Positions 1 through 9,262 are shown, numbered from the stretch's first letter. The stretch is DNA of 64,000 bases from Capnocytophaga periodontitidis (GCF_016126015.1 NZ_JAEFDB010000008.1:53525-117524), one strand, 5' to 3'. The notes: generated by a model not told the origin, from the letters alone. Program-made: numbers and translations.

Positions 1-4
1 GCGC

Positions 5-35
5 CAAAGGTAAGAATAATTTGTCAATTAGCAAA
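5..35 (-). promoter_or_regulatory. Promoter of a gene left of the window
   Basis: On the minus strand a TACCTTTG -7 box (5-12) is preceded by a TTTG -33 box (32-35) with 19 bases between. This is the Bacteroidota primary sigma pattern and points leftward out of the window, so a divergent gene probably starts just beyond the edge. Confidence 0.55.
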
Positions 36-68
36 TTTGTCGATTAGCAATTTTGCTTCTAAAAATAT

Positions 69-99
69 TTTGTCAATTCATTAAAAGTTTGTAATTTTG
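69..99 (+). promoter_or_regulatory. Promoter of feoAB
   Basis: A TTTG -33 box at 69-72 and a TAATTTTG -7 box at 92-99 are separated by 19 bases, matching the Bacteroidota consensus. The feoA start codon lies about 39 bases downstream. No clear Fur-type operator could be recognised by eye. Confidence 0.6.
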
Positions 100-137
100 C
101 TCGTCTAAAAATATATTTTGAATTATATAAACCTTTT

Positions 138-407
138 ATGACTCTTACTTTAGCCTCTTTAAAAATAGGACAAACAGCTGTTATTGTGGGATTTGCCCCT
201 GAATGCCGACAAGAAGTGCGACAACGCTTACTCGACTTAGGCTTTGTGCGCGGCTCAAAAATTAAGATAGAAAATGTGAGTCCGCTTGCCGACCCGATTG
301 CTTATACTATTCATCATACCCAAATTGCTTTACGCAAGAGTGATGCACTTTGTGTGCTGATTCAGGTAACAGATAACAAGCAACAGGAAACAAGGGATAG
401 AGGATAG
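138..407 (+). CDS. feoA: Ferrous iron transport protein A
   Basis: This 89-residue protein has the size and layout of FeoA, a small cytosolic SH3-like protein that assists the FeoB iron transporter. The family signature RLLDLGFVRG lies at residues 30-39, followed by SPLADPIAY near 48-56 and a terminal strand carrying the LRKSDA-type motif. It sits 131 bases upstream of feoB on the same strand and has its own good promoter, so the pair is probably one operon. Many Bacteroidota fuse FeoA to FeoB; here the two are separate. The polar tail after residue 77 is not part of the domain. Confidence 0.93.
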   Translation: MTLTLASLKIGQTAVIVGFAPECRQEVRQRLLDLGFVRGSKIKIENVSPLADPIAYTIHHTQIALRKSDALCVLIQVTDNKQQETRDRG

Positions 408-463
408 GGGTTGTTCAAAAAAATAATTAATAATCAAGCTAATCAACTTTGCTAAAATCTGAA

Positions 464-476
464 ACTTTGGCAAAGT
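464..476. repeat. CTTTGNCAAAG palindrome between feoA and feoB
   Basis: ACTTTGGCAAAGT is a perfect palindrome around one base and is preceded at about 446 by a degenerate half copy. The same core recurs in intergenic DNA near 14447, 41185, 46112, 52340, 54674 and 61801, so it belongs to a dispersed family. Confidence 0.6.
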
Positions 477-538
477 GTAGTAATAGAGATAAATAAAAAA
501 GAATAAATCAAACGAGCTATTTAACGGCTTGTTGTGTT

Positions 539-2710
539 ATGACTATGAAAAATACTTGCGATACTTGTGCTCTTAATCCTTCAGCTTCCTTAAAACCTTT
601 AGGGGAGGAGGCGGGTGCTTACCACTATACTATCGCCCTTGCAGGAAATCCTAACACCGGCAAGAGTACCGTTTTTAATGCGCTTACAGGGTTGCGTCAG
701 CACACAGGTAACTGGCCTGGCAAAACCGTTACCCGTGCTGAGGGGAGTTTTTCCTTTCACGACCAGCGTTACCGCATTATCGACCTGCCAGGCACTTATT
801 CGCTGCTCTCTACCTCAGAAGACGAGGAAGTAGCGCGCGATTTTATCCTCTTTGGCAAACCCGATGTAACGGTGATCGTAGTAGATGCAAGTCGATTAGA
901 GCGCAATCTCAGCTTGGCATTACAAATACTTGAAATTACAGATAAAGCGGTACTGTGTCTCAACTTGATGGATGAGGCACGCCGCCATCATATCACGATA
1001 GATACCCGTACACTCTCTCGCGATTTGGGTATTCCTGTGGTGGCGACTTCAGCACGTACTAAAGAAGGGATTGCCGATTTGCTTTTTGCTATTGAAGATG
1101 TAGTAAGCGGTAAATTTCAAACCAAAAAACAGACTTATATAGATCTTCCTAAAGAAAATGCTGAAGCTATTGCTGAACTGCAATCGGCACTTTCTGAACT
1201 CAACCCCGATTTGCCAAATACTCGTTGGCTTGCTATGCGACTCATTGAAGGTGATGAAAGTGTACAAAAAGGCGTGGAAGAAGGGACTTTTTCAGCTGAA
1301 AATAATCCCGAAAAACAAGCACGAGTGCTGCGTATAGCCGATGAGTATCACAAGATTTTAGGCGATACCTACCGCAATGATTTGGTAGAGGCAATTTACG
1401 CTGAAGCTACGAAGCTGATTAACGCTTCGGTGAGTACTGATTTTTCGGCGCGTTCTTTCCGTATCGATCGTGCGATTGATAGGGTAGTTACCCATAAAAT
1501 TTGGGGTTTCCCTATTATGTTTCTGCTGTTGGCAGGCGTGTTGTGGATTACTATCATCGGAGCTAATTATCCTTCACAATGGCTTTCGGATGTGTTTGTA
1601 GGGTGGCTTTATCCGCTTTTGAAAAATGGAGCTAATGCCTTGCACTTTCCTTGGTGGCTCAGCGGTTTCCTCATCGATGGGGTGTATTTAGCCACCACGT
1701 GGGTGATTTCGGTGATGTTGCCTCCAATGGCGATATTCTTCCCTTTGTTTACTCTTCTTGAAGATTTTGGTTATTTACCACGTGTGGCTTTCAATCTCGA
1801 CAAGCTCTTCCGCACCGCGGGCGCTCACGGCAAACAAGCCCTCACAATGAGTATGGGCTTTGGCTGTAATGCTGCAGGGGTAGTAGCGACACGTATTATC
1901 AACAGTCCGCGTGAGAAACTGATAGCCATTATCACCAATAACTTCTCGCTTTGCAATGGGCGTTGGCCTACCCAAATACTTATTGCGACCTTGTTCATTG
2001 GAGCATTAGTTCCCAAACAGTGGAGCGGTACAGTTGCGATGCTCGCAGTGATAGGCATAGCAGTGTTGGGCATAGTATTTTCATTCCTCACCTCGTGGCT
2101 GTTGAGCAAGACCCTCCTCAAAGGAGAATCATCATTTTTTGTATTGGAATTGCCGCCATATCGTCCGCCGCGTTTTTTTCAAACACTCTACACCTCACTT
2201 ATTGATAGAACCATTATCGTACTTTGGCGTGCTATTGTGTTTGCTGCCCCTGCAGGAGCAGTGATATGGCTGATATGCAACTTGCAAATAGCCCAGCAAC
2301 CCATTGCGCTTTGGCTTATACAAGGCTTAGACCCTATAGGTGTGTTTATAGGTTTAAACGGAGTGATTTTGCTCGCCTATATCGTTGCTATTCCTGCCAA
2401 TGAAATTGTAATCCCTACGGTGCTAATGCTCACCACTATGGTATTAGGGCAAACAGCAGTAGGCGAGGGGGCTGGTGTACTTATGGAAGCCTCCACCTCA
2501 CAAGTAGGCGTATTGCTATACGCTGGTGGATGGACACTCCTCACGGCTGTAAATTTAATGCTTTTCAGCTTGTTACACAACCCTTGTAGTACGACTATCT
2601 ACACTATTTACAAAGAAACCCACAGCAAGAAATGGACACTTATTGCTACCCTGTTGCCTGTGCTCTATGGGATAGTGGTGTGTTTTCTCGTCGCACGAAT
2701 TTTTGGTTAA
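539..2710 (+). CDS. feoB: Ferrous iron transporter FeoB
   Basis: FeoB is the inner-membrane Fe(II) permease with a cytosolic N-terminal G domain. The G1 motif GNPNTGKST is at residues 36-44, the G3 motif DLPGTYS begins at residue 82, and the G4 motif NLMD lies near residue 142. Hydrophobic Gate and core segments begin near residue 325 and include the [13 protein letters not shown] stretch near the C-terminus. At 723 residues it is full length. A CxxC pair (Cys7, Cys10) precedes the G domain, which could bind metal or sense redox state; that is inference. It follows feoA and overlaps no downstream start if the next gene begins at 2727. Confidence 0.96.
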   Translation: MTMKNTCDTCALNPSASLKPLGEEAGAYHYTIALAGNPNTGKSTVFNALTGLRQHTGNWPGKTVTRAEGSFSFHDQRYRIIDLPGTYSLLSTSEDEEVARDFILFGKPDVTVIVVDASRLERNLSLALQILEITDKAVLCLNLMDEARRHHITIDTRTLSRDLGIPVVATSARTKEGIADLLFAIEDVVSGKFQTKKQTYIDLPKENAEAIAELQSALSELNPDLPNTRWLAMRLIEGDESVQKGVEEGTFSAENNPEKQARVLRIADEYHKILGDTYRNDLVEAIYAEATKLINASVSTDFSARSFRIDRAIDRVVTHKIWGFPIMFLLLAGVLWITIIGANYPSQWLSDVFVGWLYPLLKNGANALHFPWWLSGFLIDGVYLATTWVISVMLPPMAIFFPLFTLLEDFGYLPRVAFNLDKLFRTAGAHGKQALTMSMGFGCNAAGVVATRIINSPREKLIAIITNNFSLCNGRWPTQILIATLFIGALVPKQWSGTVAMLAVIGIAVLGIVFSFLTSWLLSKTLLKGESSFFVLELPPYRPPRFFQTLYTSLIDRTIIVLWRAIVFAAPAGAVIWLICNLQIAQQPIALWLIQGLDPIGVFIGLNGVILLAYIVAIPANEIVIPTVLMLTTMVLGQTAVGEGAGVLMEASTSQVGVLLYAGGWTLLTAVNLMLFSLLHNPCSTTIYTIYKETHSKKWTLIATLLPVLYGIVVCFLVARIFG

Positions 2711-2726
2711 AACACACATTAGAAAG

Positions 2727-3377
2727 ATGAAACAAGTTACCCTATTTTTAGTATTGTTAGCATTCAGTTTAGTAGGGAATGCCCAGCCTTTTCAGATTCA
2801 AAAAATGAAAGATTTTAGCAAAATAAGTTTTAAAGATTGGCAACCCGATACTTCTGTATTTTGTGGAGGGTCGAGTACTTATTTGCAAAAAGGAGATGAT
2901 AAAGTGCAAATACTTACAGACGAACGAATAAAACAGATAATGTTCAGCAGTGTTGTACACCCTTATAGGTATGTGTATCAGTATGATGTTCATAGTAATA
3001 AACTTATAAAAAGCACTACATTTTTTTATGATATGCTTGTAGGGAAGACCTATCATTACGGCGCAAATGGGAAGATTACTAAAGAAGAAGATTGGGATGC
3101 CCCTTATAAAATATCTATTGATGAGCTAAAAACTATTTGCAAACAGAAATTCCATCTCGATTTGATGGATGTCTCCTTGAAGTTAGACGTTCGTAGAGCA
3201 AATCATCAAAAACCTGTTTATGTTATTTGTATTCCAGCACCTTATAGAAGAGGACCAGAAGGGAAATACATCACTTTGAGTGCTGATAATGGAACAGTCC
3301 TTTTTGAGAAAGAAATTCATTCTAAAGCAGAATTTAAAGCGTGTTTAAATGAAATTTACGGTATTTCAGAAGAATAA
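2727..3377 (+). CDS. Secreted protein of unknown function downstream of feoB
   Basis: The protein (216 residues from this ATG) starts with a signal peptide ending around VGNAQ. I chose 2727 over an upstream TTG at 2703 because the TTG overlaps feoB and precedes the natural signal peptide. The centre holds a YHYGANGKITKEEDWDAPYK stretch resembling YwqK/MORN-type repeats, followed by a segment with ISIDELKTIC. Similar arrangements occur in proteins near polymorphic toxin loci, but I cannot assign a family. It begins 16 bases after feoB and could be cotranscribed with it. Confidence 0.75.
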   Translation: MKQVTLFLVLLAFSLVGNAQPFQIQKMKDFSKISFKDWQPDTSVFCGGSSTYLQKGDDKVQILTDERIKQIMFSSVVHPYRYVYQYDVHSNKLIKSTTFFYDMLVGKTYHYGANGKITKEEDWDAPYKISIDELKTICKQKFHLDLMDVSLKLDVRRANHQKPVYVICIPAPYRRGPEGKYITLSADNGTVLFEKEIHSKAEFKACLNEIYGISEE

Positions 3378-3443
3378 AAGGTTAATAGTTAATGAACAAT
3401 TAGCTCGGCAAAGTGTTACCATCATCGGATTTAAAACATCCAC

Positions 3444-3474
3444 CTCTCTCGCGGACTTCCTTCAAAGAGAGAGA
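3444..3474. repeat. Short inverted repeat, possible terminator
   Basis: A run of CTCTCT pairs with AGAGAG about 15 bases later in the gap after the 216-residue gene. It could form a hairpin, but there is no strong T-run after it, so terminator function is only a suggestion. Confidence 0.35.
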
Positions 3475-3590
3475 TGCGATGTAAAAGCAACAACATTCTG
3501 TTAATCAAGGATTATTATTTTTCAACTCTTGACCCATATTGTAATAAAAGATTTATAGCTTCACAAGTGTTGTAGAACAAAAACATATTT

Positions 3591-3902
3591 TTAAATAGCA
3601 ATTATCCAGCCTAATATAAAAAATAATACCCATATAATATGTAACACCCAAACAATGATTGCCCTATCAGTATCTCTTATCTTCTTTTGCCAAAGGTATA
3701 ATAACAAAGAACAAATCACTACATACACCCCAAGCAATATGTAATACACTTGATATTGCCACAAAGGTGGTTTGTATATTTCATAATCCATTCGTTGCAT
3801 CAAATCTTCTGTGTCAAACCAATTTCCAGTCATCCAAGAAAACTGAAATATCGCAACAATATTGTAAATCCAAAATAAAAATACAATTTTATATAGTTTC
3901 AT
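3591..3902 (-). CDS. Small inner-membrane protein, unknown function
   Basis: A 103-residue protein with three probable membrane helices (about residues 5-23, 50-70 and 80-102) separated by short polar loops rich in Tyr, Trp and Asp. No family is recognised. It is the most downstream member of the minus-strand block running from 10.6 to 3.6 kb and is AT-rich like its neighbours. A small membrane immunity protein is one possibility given the context, but the sequence does not show it. Confidence 0.6.
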   Translation of the reverse strand: MKLYKIVFLFWIYNIVAIFQFSWMTGNWFDTEDLMQRMDYEIYKPPLWQYQVYYILLGVYVVICSLLLYLWQKKIRDTDRAIIVWVLHIIWVLFFILGWIIAI

Positions 3903-3987
3903 TATTTAGAACTTTTTCTTCATTAGACCTTACAAAAAAACATCTCGGTAACATCCTTTTTAGCCCAATATATGCATTTTTTACCAT

Positions 3988-4494
3988 CTATTTAGTTCTC
4001 TTACTTAATTGTTCCAATCGGAATTCTTTAAAATTCTTGTAGAAAACAAAGTCTTCAGGAAGTAGTTCGTCAGCAATATGCCATTCGATAGTATCTTTTT
4101 GTCTGAAAATATAGAAACATTCATAAGGAAAATCACGAATGAATTTGAAATTTAAAAAAGGATATACTTTAGCATTATTGAGATATGCTTTAGGTATTGA
4201 TGAAAAAAGACTATCTGTATTGAAAGGGATATCTATTATTGTAGAATCTTTAAGAACTCCCTTGTTGTAAATCTGTTCATGGATTAGAAATCTGTTTTTA
4301 GTAACTTCAACTATTTCTAGTTCATCTTTGTCGATATTTATAGGGATCTCAGGTTCTACATAAAAATATTTAATTTTCAGAATTTCATTTTCATTGGATT
4401 TTTGTGCTTTCTCTATGGTATTTTTGTCGCTTTTCTGTTCTTTGGTAGAGCAAAAAAAGAGTGAAAAAGCCATTAGTAACAAGTAAAATTTCAT
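3988..4494 (-). CDS. Putative lipoprotein, unknown function
   Basis: The 168-residue protein begins with a lipoprotein signal peptide ending in FFC, placing the lipidated Cys at residue 15. It is followed by STKEQKSDKN, a lysine-rich linker that does not match the surface-export signal well. The mature part is charged with no recognisable domain. A well-formed minus-strand promoter lies 32 bases upstream, so this gene and perhaps the small membrane gene after it form their own transcription unit. Confidence 0.7.
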   Translation of the reverse strand: MKFYLLLMAFSLFFCSTKEQKSDKNTIEKAQKSNENEILKIKYFYVEPEIPINIDKDELEIVEVTKNRFLIHEQIYNKGVLKDSTIIDIPFNTDSLFSSIPKAYLNNAKVYPFLNFKFIRDFPYECFYIFRQKDTIEWHIADELLPEDFVFYKNFKEFRLEQLSKRTK

Positions 4495-4525
4495 CTGTTT
4501 AGAAATTTAAAAGGTAATACGCTGA

Positions 4526-4556
4526 CAAAGGTAATGATTTTTTAGTGGAAATCAAA
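4526..4556 (-). promoter_or_regulatory. Promoter of the 168-residue lipoprotein gene
   Basis: On the minus strand TACCTTTG (4526-4533) is preceded by TTTG (4553-4556) with a 19-base spacer, a full match to the Bacteroidota pattern just upstream of the ATG at 4494. Confidence 0.6.
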
Positions 4557-4639
4557 AAGTTTTTTCTAATAAGAAGAGATTATTCAATTAACAATTGACA
4601 ATTAAGAATTAACAAAAGTGGTGTGAAGGGATTGGCAGA

Positions 4640-4692
4640 TAGGTATGTGAAACACAAAATTTTACGAATTTTCACCTGACGGTGAATTATTA
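4640..4692 (-). repeat. Partial copy of dispersed intergenic repeat
   Basis: Read on the minus strand this segment carries AATTCACCGTCAGGTGAAAA and then a TTCGTAAAATT stretch and a CACATACC motif. The same words occur in the longer repeats at 52463 and 55826 and in the fragment near 58870, so this is a truncated, inverted member. Confidence 0.6.
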
Positions 4693-4695
4693 GAA

Positions 4696-5139
4696 TTACT
4701 GTACCCATAAAAAAGGGTTTATACAAAATTCCAAAAGTTCTTTGGCACTAACATATTCATTAAATGTTAGGAAAATAACAATCATTATCATAGGAAAATA
4801 ATAATACCATAGAAATATTACTATAGGAAAAACATAGTAACTATAGCTACTAATATTGCATTTTTTTAATATATACTTGATTATTTTGAAAATAATAAAA
4901 TGCAAACAAAAAACCCAAATAAGTAAAAAAGATAGTTTTACTAAGTAGTGAATAGAGAATTTATTTGTAAATTTTACAATATCAGGTTTAATAGAGAATA
5001 GATATGATAAAAATTCAGTGCTGAAAAAGCTACTACTTTCTAAATAAGCAAAAAATATTTTTATTACTAAAAGAGTGAGTACTATTATGTACAAAAAGTC
5101 ACTCATTATTTTTTTAGGGAGATAAAACATATATTTCAT
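4696..5139 (-). CDS. Membrane protein of the immunity-like array
   Basis: The 147-residue protein has about four hydrophobic segments (roughly residues 12-32, 62-85, 98-115 and 115-130) with aromatic-rich loops and no known motif. Directly upstream of its ATG is a 21-base sequence that is repeated exactly upstream of the gene starting at 10613, which ties it to the array. It may be an immunity protein against a membrane-active toxin, but this is only contextual. Confidence 0.55.
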   Translation of the reverse strand: MKYMFYLPKKIMSDFLYIIVLTLLVIKIFFAYLESSSFFSTEFLSYLFSIKPDIVKFTNKFSIHYLVKLSFLLIWVFCLHFIIFKIIKYILKKCNISSYSYYVFPIVIFLWYYYFPMIMIVIFLTFNEYVSAKELLEFCINPFLWVQ

Positions 5140-5140
5140 T

Positions 5141-5161
5141 ATAACACACTATCTACAATTT
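5141..5161 (-). repeat. Conserved leader repeat, copy 1
   Basis: These 21 bases, one base upstream of the start codon of the 147-residue gene, are identical to 10614-10634, which touches the start codon of the first gene of the array. The coding sequences behind the two copies are unrelated, so the leader is a shared recombination or expression module. A 10-base fragment also occurs at 14408-14417. Confidence 0.7.
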
Positions 5162-5265
5162 CTTTTTTCTTCAAACTAATCTATTATATTATCCATAAAT
5201 ACTTTTACTTTTTTAATTTCTAAAGAGAATGCACTTCTGTGCTCTCATTGGCTATTGTCTATGAA

Positions 5266-5802
5266 TTAGTCTCTATAAAAACCTACTTTTAAGTTTTCTT
5301 TCTCTATGAGTTCCTTTAAAATATTACTTACAACAAAATTAGACTTATATTTAGCATCTCTAACTATTAAAAGATTGGGGGCGATATCTTCTTTTATAAT
5401 GATAGGATCATCTATGATTGTGCCTCCTCTTGCCAATTCTCTATGACCTGATTTTTCATAGTCTATTATAGGCATTATTGTATTAATTCTCACAGCGTAG
5501 AATAGATAAGAATCATTCTTTACCAGCACTTTACAAGGTACGAAATCTATTTCACCGTTTAAATGAGGTTGAATTACTTCTTTGAATCTTGCGCTAAAAA
5601 CAGGAATCCCTCCCATTATCACATCTTCCAAATAATCTACTTCGAGGAGGATTTCTTTGGTTAGCCCTTCTTGAGCTATTGCTGTTAGTTCTAAATTTTC
5701 AACAGGTTCTCGTTGGTCAGAGAAAAATATTTTTCTAACCCTATCATAAGAACCTTGTATCTCAATATATGAGTCACTATTTGAAATTAAAAAATACCAC
5801 AT
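5266..5802 (-). CDS. Immunity-like protein, DUF1629/Imm11-type
   Basis: The 178-residue soluble protein opens with MWYFLISNSD and has alternating strand-like segments, a central VPCKVLVKNDSYLFYAVRIN strand pair and a C-terminal helix ending in LKVGFYRD. The general layout resembles DUF1629/Imm11/Imm43 immunity proteins, which bind and neutralise secreted toxins in the cytosol. The family call is by eye only. It lies 37 bases downstream of the DUF4303 gene and is probably cotranscribed with it. Confidence 0.55.
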   Translation of the reverse strand: MWYFLISNSDSYIEIQGSYDRVRKIFFSDQREPVENLELTAIAQEGLTKEILLEVDYLEDVIMGGIPVFSARFKEVIQPHLNGEIDFVPCKVLVKNDSYLFYAVRINTIMPIIDYEKSGHRELARGGTIIDDPIIIKEDIAPNLLIVRDAKYKSNFVVSNILKELIEKENLKVGFYRD

Positions 5803-5839
5803 AATTTATTCTAATCTTTGTGTTTTATAATAAATAGTA

Positions 5840-6385
5840 TTATTCCTCTACTTTGGGATTATCTTTTAACCATTCTTGAATGTTCTTTGCTTCATTGAGT
5901 AAAAGGGCTCTATCTACATCGGAATTGTCGTTAGGAATACACTCAACGTTGATATAGACTTGCTCTCTCGGCTGATTGATTGAGAAAATGCCCTCCTGAT
6001 CCATTTTTTGCATCGCTTGTACCATTGCCGAGACTCTTAGTTCAAACTCTCGCTCTATTTCATCTTCGTCTTCCATATCAAAAATACTAGGATAAGTATC
6101 TAACAAACTTTGAACAGGCTTGAAATATTCTTCACCAAAAGCGTAATAAGGCGAATCGGCAAAGTTCCATTTGTATAACCAAATTTCTTCTTTGGGGTGT
6201 TTAGGTATCTCTCTGTCCAAGGCTTCATAAGACCAAGCCGATAGAATAGGTGCATAGCCCTCAGCAGGAGCAAGTAATACACAATTGTAATAATGTTCCT
6301 TGTTCTTAAACAATTCCAAGAATGCTTCTTTAGCACACTTATAGATAAGCTGACTTAATGCTTCTGTTCGCGCTTCTTCTGTCAT
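5840..6385 (-). CDS. DUF4303 family protein, probable immunity protein
   Basis: This 181-residue acidic protein matches the DUF4303 pattern: an N-terminal helix (EALSQLIYKCAKEAFLELF), a YNCVLLAPAEGYAPILSAW strand block, a YKWNFADSPYYAFGEEYF motif in the middle and an acidic helix with DEDEIEREFE. DUF4303 proteins are commonly linked to SUKH genes in toxin-immunity loci, and here a SUKH gene lies directly upstream (48 bases). A 20-base remnant matching its 3' end sits far away at 9832-9851, indicating that a second copy once existed in the array. Confidence 0.75.
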   Translation of the reverse strand: MTEEARTEALSQLIYKCAKEAFLELFKNKEHYYNCVLLAPAEGYAPILSAWSYEALDREIPKHPKEEIWLYKWNFADSPYYAFGEEYFKPVQSLLDTYPSIFDMEDEDEIEREFELRVSAMVQAMQKMDQEGIFSINQPREQVYINVECIPNDNSDVDRALLLNEAKNIQEWLKDNPKVEE

Positions 6386-6432
6386 TTTAATTTGATGCTA
6401 TTTTTTGAAAATATTGAGGGTTTATTACCTAA

Positions 6433-6870
6433 TTATGGCAAAGTGGTATGTTCTAAAATGGTTATGAACTCGCTGAATGTATCGCATACAAAGTAGGTAT
6501 TACAATCGCTATTGGAAGCCTCAAAAAAGTGAGAATGGTCATAGAAATGAATACCTTTGGAGAAATCACCCACATCTTCGGTTACTAAAAGGAGCATTCC
6601 TCCTCCTGGATCAGTCCCAATGACAAGGCTTTTTTCGGGAAAATCGTCACTGAACTCTTCATAGGTTTCTATACATTCTTTTATATCGTAGAAAAGTTCA
6701 AACATAATGTATTCCTCTATATCCTTTACATAGAAATAGGCTTCATCAATGGTAGCACCGTCATTTTGGACTAAAAAATTAAAATAATCATTGGGCAAGG
6801 TAAAGCCTAAAAACTCCTGAAAAGCAAGGGCTTTTGCTTCACTCCCTTTGTTAATTGCTTCTATTTTCAT
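6433..6870 (-). CDS. SUKH (SMI1/KNR4) family immunity protein
   Basis: The 145-residue protein shows the SUKH signature: an N-terminal helix, then LPNDYFNFLVQNDGATIDEA near residues 25-44, and the strand VIGTDPGGGMLLL near residues 83-95. It ends with the family-typical SEFITILE helix. SUKH proteins are cytosolic immunity proteins against diverse nuclease and deaminase toxins. It heads a small group with the DUF4303 and DUF1629-like genes, all on the minus strand. The cognate toxin is not in the window. Confidence 0.85.
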   Translation of the reverse strand: MKIEAINKGSEAKALAFQEFLGFTLPNDYFNFLVQNDGATIDEAYFYVKDIEEYIMFELFYDIKECIETYEEFSDDFPEKSLVIGTDPGGGMLLLVTEDVGDFSKGIHFYDHSHFFEASNSDCNTYFVCDTFSEFITILEHTTLP

Positions 6871-6926
6871 ACTTGTAAAACATTTGTTTTATAAATTGGT
6901 AAAGCGTTGAATTTTAACAATTGTAC

Positions 6927-7445
6927 TTAATGCATTCCCCGTTTTTCTTCAAGGAATGACCTTAAAACAAGAATGGTAGACTGTTCTATCCATTTTAAGA
7001 AATTTTCAAAAACAACATAGATATAATTAGAGGGTATCTTAACATCTATATAAGCCTCTGTGTTTTCATCTTTAATTAAAAGCCAATCATACCCTTTTTC
7101 TTCAATTAGAAATAAATAAAAACCTTGAAAACACTCATCATTACAAGAACCTATATCATTAGACAACTCACTGCTTTCATTCCATAAAAAATCCATAAAA
7201 TAGTCTGTAATATCTTTTGCTGAATAGGAACTTATTTCTTTAGATAATTTGCGATTCCCTTTTTTATCCAACACTTTTTCTATCATTCTTTTTGCAGAAG
7301 ATAATAAGGTGGTTACAGTGTTATCACCTATCATTTTACCTTTACCCCATAAGCAGTAATTAATAAAAATATACTCTTGCATTTGTCTTAGTTCTGCTTC
7401 TATACAAAAAACATCTTTTTTACCTAATATTATACTATTCTTCAT
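6927..7445 (-). CDS. Imm42-like immunity protein
   Basis: The 172-residue protein begins MKNSIILGKKDVFCIEAELR, followed by INYCLWGKGKMIGDN. This opening (a small Gly-containing strand, F-I-E, then a W-G-K and IGD motif) is what I remember of immunity protein 42. The rest is helical with many acidic residues. The match is from memory and unverified. It ends 56 bases before the SUKH gene and is probably transcribed with it. Confidence 0.55.
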   Translation of the reverse strand: MKNSIILGKKDVFCIEAELRQMQEYIFINYCLWGKGKMIGDNTVTTLLSSAKRMIEKVLDKKGNRKLSKEISSYSAKDITDYFMDFLWNESSELSNDIGSCNDECFQGFYLFLIEEKGYDWLLIKDENTEAYIDVKIPSNYIYVVFENFLKWIEQSTILVLRSFLEEKRGMH

Positions 7446-7551
7446 TTATTTTCTTACATATTTTTCTTGTTTTCCTCCTCTACTGCTCGTGCCATACACT
7501 CTTTTGTGTATTATGGATTGGTAAATGAACCTTAACAGCGTATTTAATTCA

Positions 7552-8010
7552 TTACCTAAACCATTTTTCAAATCGACCGACCATAAACTCCTTTAAAACT
7601 AAATTCTTTGGCAAATGGGATATATAATCAATATCATTATAAGGATATGGCAAAACAAAGCAAAAGCCATAATCCTGATTGACGAATAAAGAATCAAACA
7701 TTATTACTTGTTTATCTGTTTTACTAATAACTTCTTGTACTGTAATGCCTAAATAAAGAATATCTTTGTACTTGCCATAATAGGTGTTAGTGCAAGAAAT
7801 ATTGAGAATCTCTCCTTTTTCAGAGGTATTGATTTTTATATTCTTGTCGATAATATAGCGATGTATTTCATTGCTTTTTCCTTTGCTGAATATAACTTTA
7901 TCCACTTCTACCTCTTGCAAATACAAATGGGGAAGGTATGAGTTTATATTCTTGCCTATATGAAATCCTGCAACAGATGTCCCTGATTTTATTTCATCAT
8001 TGTAATTCAT
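7552..8010 (-). CDS. Immunity-like hypothetical protein
   Basis: The 152-residue protein has the opening pattern SGTSVAGFHIGKNINSYLPH and, further on, KYKDILYLGITVQEVIS. This Gly-hydrophobic-Gly start followed by a repeated strand layout is often seen in small proteins of polymorphic toxin loci, but I cannot name the family. It has no signal peptide or membrane segment, so a cytosolic role is likely. It stands apart from its neighbours by about 105 bases on each side. Confidence 0.5.
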   Translation of the reverse strand: MNYNDEIKSGTSVAGFHIGKNINSYLPHLYLQEVEVDKVIFSKGKSNEIHRYIIDKNIKINTSEKGEILNISCTNTYYGKYKDILYLGITVQEVISKTDKQVIMFDSLFVNQDYGFCFVLPYPYNDIDYISHLPKNLVLKEFMVGRFEKWFR

Positions 8011-8141
8011 ATTTTTAATGTTTCATTCTTTATGATCTATGATTTAAAATAAAGTATCAAATTCATTTACAACGCTATGAATTGCGACATAATTCTTTTA
8101 ATTTTATTGTAAAACTGTTTAGTACAGCTGTTAGGATATTT

Positions 8142-8663
8142 TTATCCTCTATAAAATCCTTTTTCTTCTAATATTTCTCTCTCACAATAGTCTATAGAAA
8201 TAAATGTAGTAATGACATTAAAAGTTAAATCATATAACATAGGAGGAAATTTACATTCATAAATTACTTCTCCATTAAATTTGCGATAATATAATTCGTT
8301 ATCTTTGTAGGTTGGGCATTCTATAAGACTATTATAGGACAATAAAAAGTCAAACAAATAATAAAGACCTGAAATAAAACTATCAAAGGTTGATGGCTCT
8401 TTTCTTGTTGAATAATAAACTTCTTGTTTTATGGAACACCAATCAAAGTTAAAATGAAATGGCAAAAATACCATTTTATTAAATCCTTGCAAATTAGAAT
8501 TTAGATATATTGCTTTATAATTAGCTAAATTACTTCTTAACACCCAATCTTCTAATAATAAGGTGTTTTTCTGTAATATAGAAAGATAAGAAGTATTGAA
8601 ATCACTATCTATTTGCAATAATTCATCTCTTATTTTCTCATAAAAATAATTCCATTTTTTCAT
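8142..8663 (-). CDS. Hypothetical protein of the immunity-like array
   Basis: A 173-residue soluble protein, rich in Tyr, Phe and Leu, with a helical N-terminus and no recognised domain. Its ATG overlaps the TGA of the upstream gene by four bases (ATGA), which implies translational coupling with the DUF1629-like protein encoded there. The base composition is very AT-rich. Its function is unknown; its position suggests an immunity or accessory role. Confidence 0.55.
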   Translation of the reverse strand: MKKWNYFYEKIRDELLQIDSDFNTSYLSILQKNTLLLEDWVLRSNLANYKAIYLNSNLQGFNKMVFLPFHFNFDWCSIKQEVYYSTRKEPSTFDSFISGLYYLFDFLLSYNSLIECPTYKDNELYYRKFNGEVIYECKFPPMLYDLTFNVITTFISIDYCEREILEEKGFYRG

Positions 8664-9172
8664 AATGTACTATAGGGAGGTAAAAACTCTTCTTTTTTAT
8701 TCATATTGTTATAAGCTGTAGGAAAATCTTCTATCAAATAAATCTCAGGTTTATAGAATGAACTCAAAACAATATCTTTTGTCTCTTCTGTGAATAGCAA
8801 CCCTTGTTCATAAGCTATCCTATCGTAATAGAACACGCCTTTTTTCTGCTCTTTTATAGTTATATTGGGGTATAGATATTCAAAACGATTACCCGCTATA
8901 CGTTTTTTCCCTTCTTCTTCTACGACAAAAGAAGAATTATCCACCTCTAAAAGGAAAAGAACAAAGTAGGACTTATCCGAGCAAGATACTCCTTTCGAGT
9001 GTTGCACCAAACAAGGAGATACTACATAACGATTTTCCCCCCAATACGCTGATAAAAAAGATAAAAACTCTTCTGAGACAACCATTATTCTATTTCTATA
9101 GAAAACCCAGTCAAACCTAACATTTCCTTTGTTTTTATAGGTAAGAAGCATCTGAGAAGGGATGTTTTTCAT
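8660..9172 (-). CDS. DUF1629/Imm43-like protein with unclear start
   Basis: The 170-residue version starts MKNIPSQMLLTYKNKGNVRFDW and resembles the DUF1629-type immunity layout by eye. The reading frame remains open upstream for 30 more codons to a TGA at 9263-9265, and that stretch reads like protein (HAGEQGAQFFYNAELSDLEN) but contains no ATG. The gene may therefore be a 5'-truncated version of a longer protein, or may use a rare start codon. Its stop overlaps the next gene by four bases. Confidence 0.5.
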   Translation of the reverse strand: MKNIPSQMLLTYKNKGNVRFDWVFYRNRIMVVSEEFLSFLSAYWGENRYVVSPCLVQHSKGVSCSDKSYFVLFLLEVDNSSFVVEEEGKKRIAGNRFEYLYPNITIKEQKKGVFYYDRIAYEQGLLFTEETKDIVLSSFYKPEIYLIEDFPTAYNNMNKKEEFLPPYSTL

Positions 9173-9262
9173 ATATTTCCAATCAGAATTAGTAGGATTT
9201 TCTAAATCTGATAACTCAGCATTGTAAAAGAACTGGGCACCCTGCTCTCCAGCGTGTTGTAG
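9173..9262 (-). pseudogene. In-frame coding-like remnant upstream of the DUF1629-like gene
   Basis: Thirty sense codons in frame with the downstream gene lie between a TGA (9263-9265) and its ATG. The encoded text has normal protein composition with a Gly-Glu-Gln-Gly motif, yet no ATG, GTG or TTG is well placed. It is probably the remains of a lost N-terminus. Confidence 0.4.

Noticed and set aside
3659..4042. 127-codon plus-strand frame opposite the small membrane protein gene
   Set aside because: It spans the antisense of two better-supported minus-strand genes, has no domain and runs across their intergenic gap.
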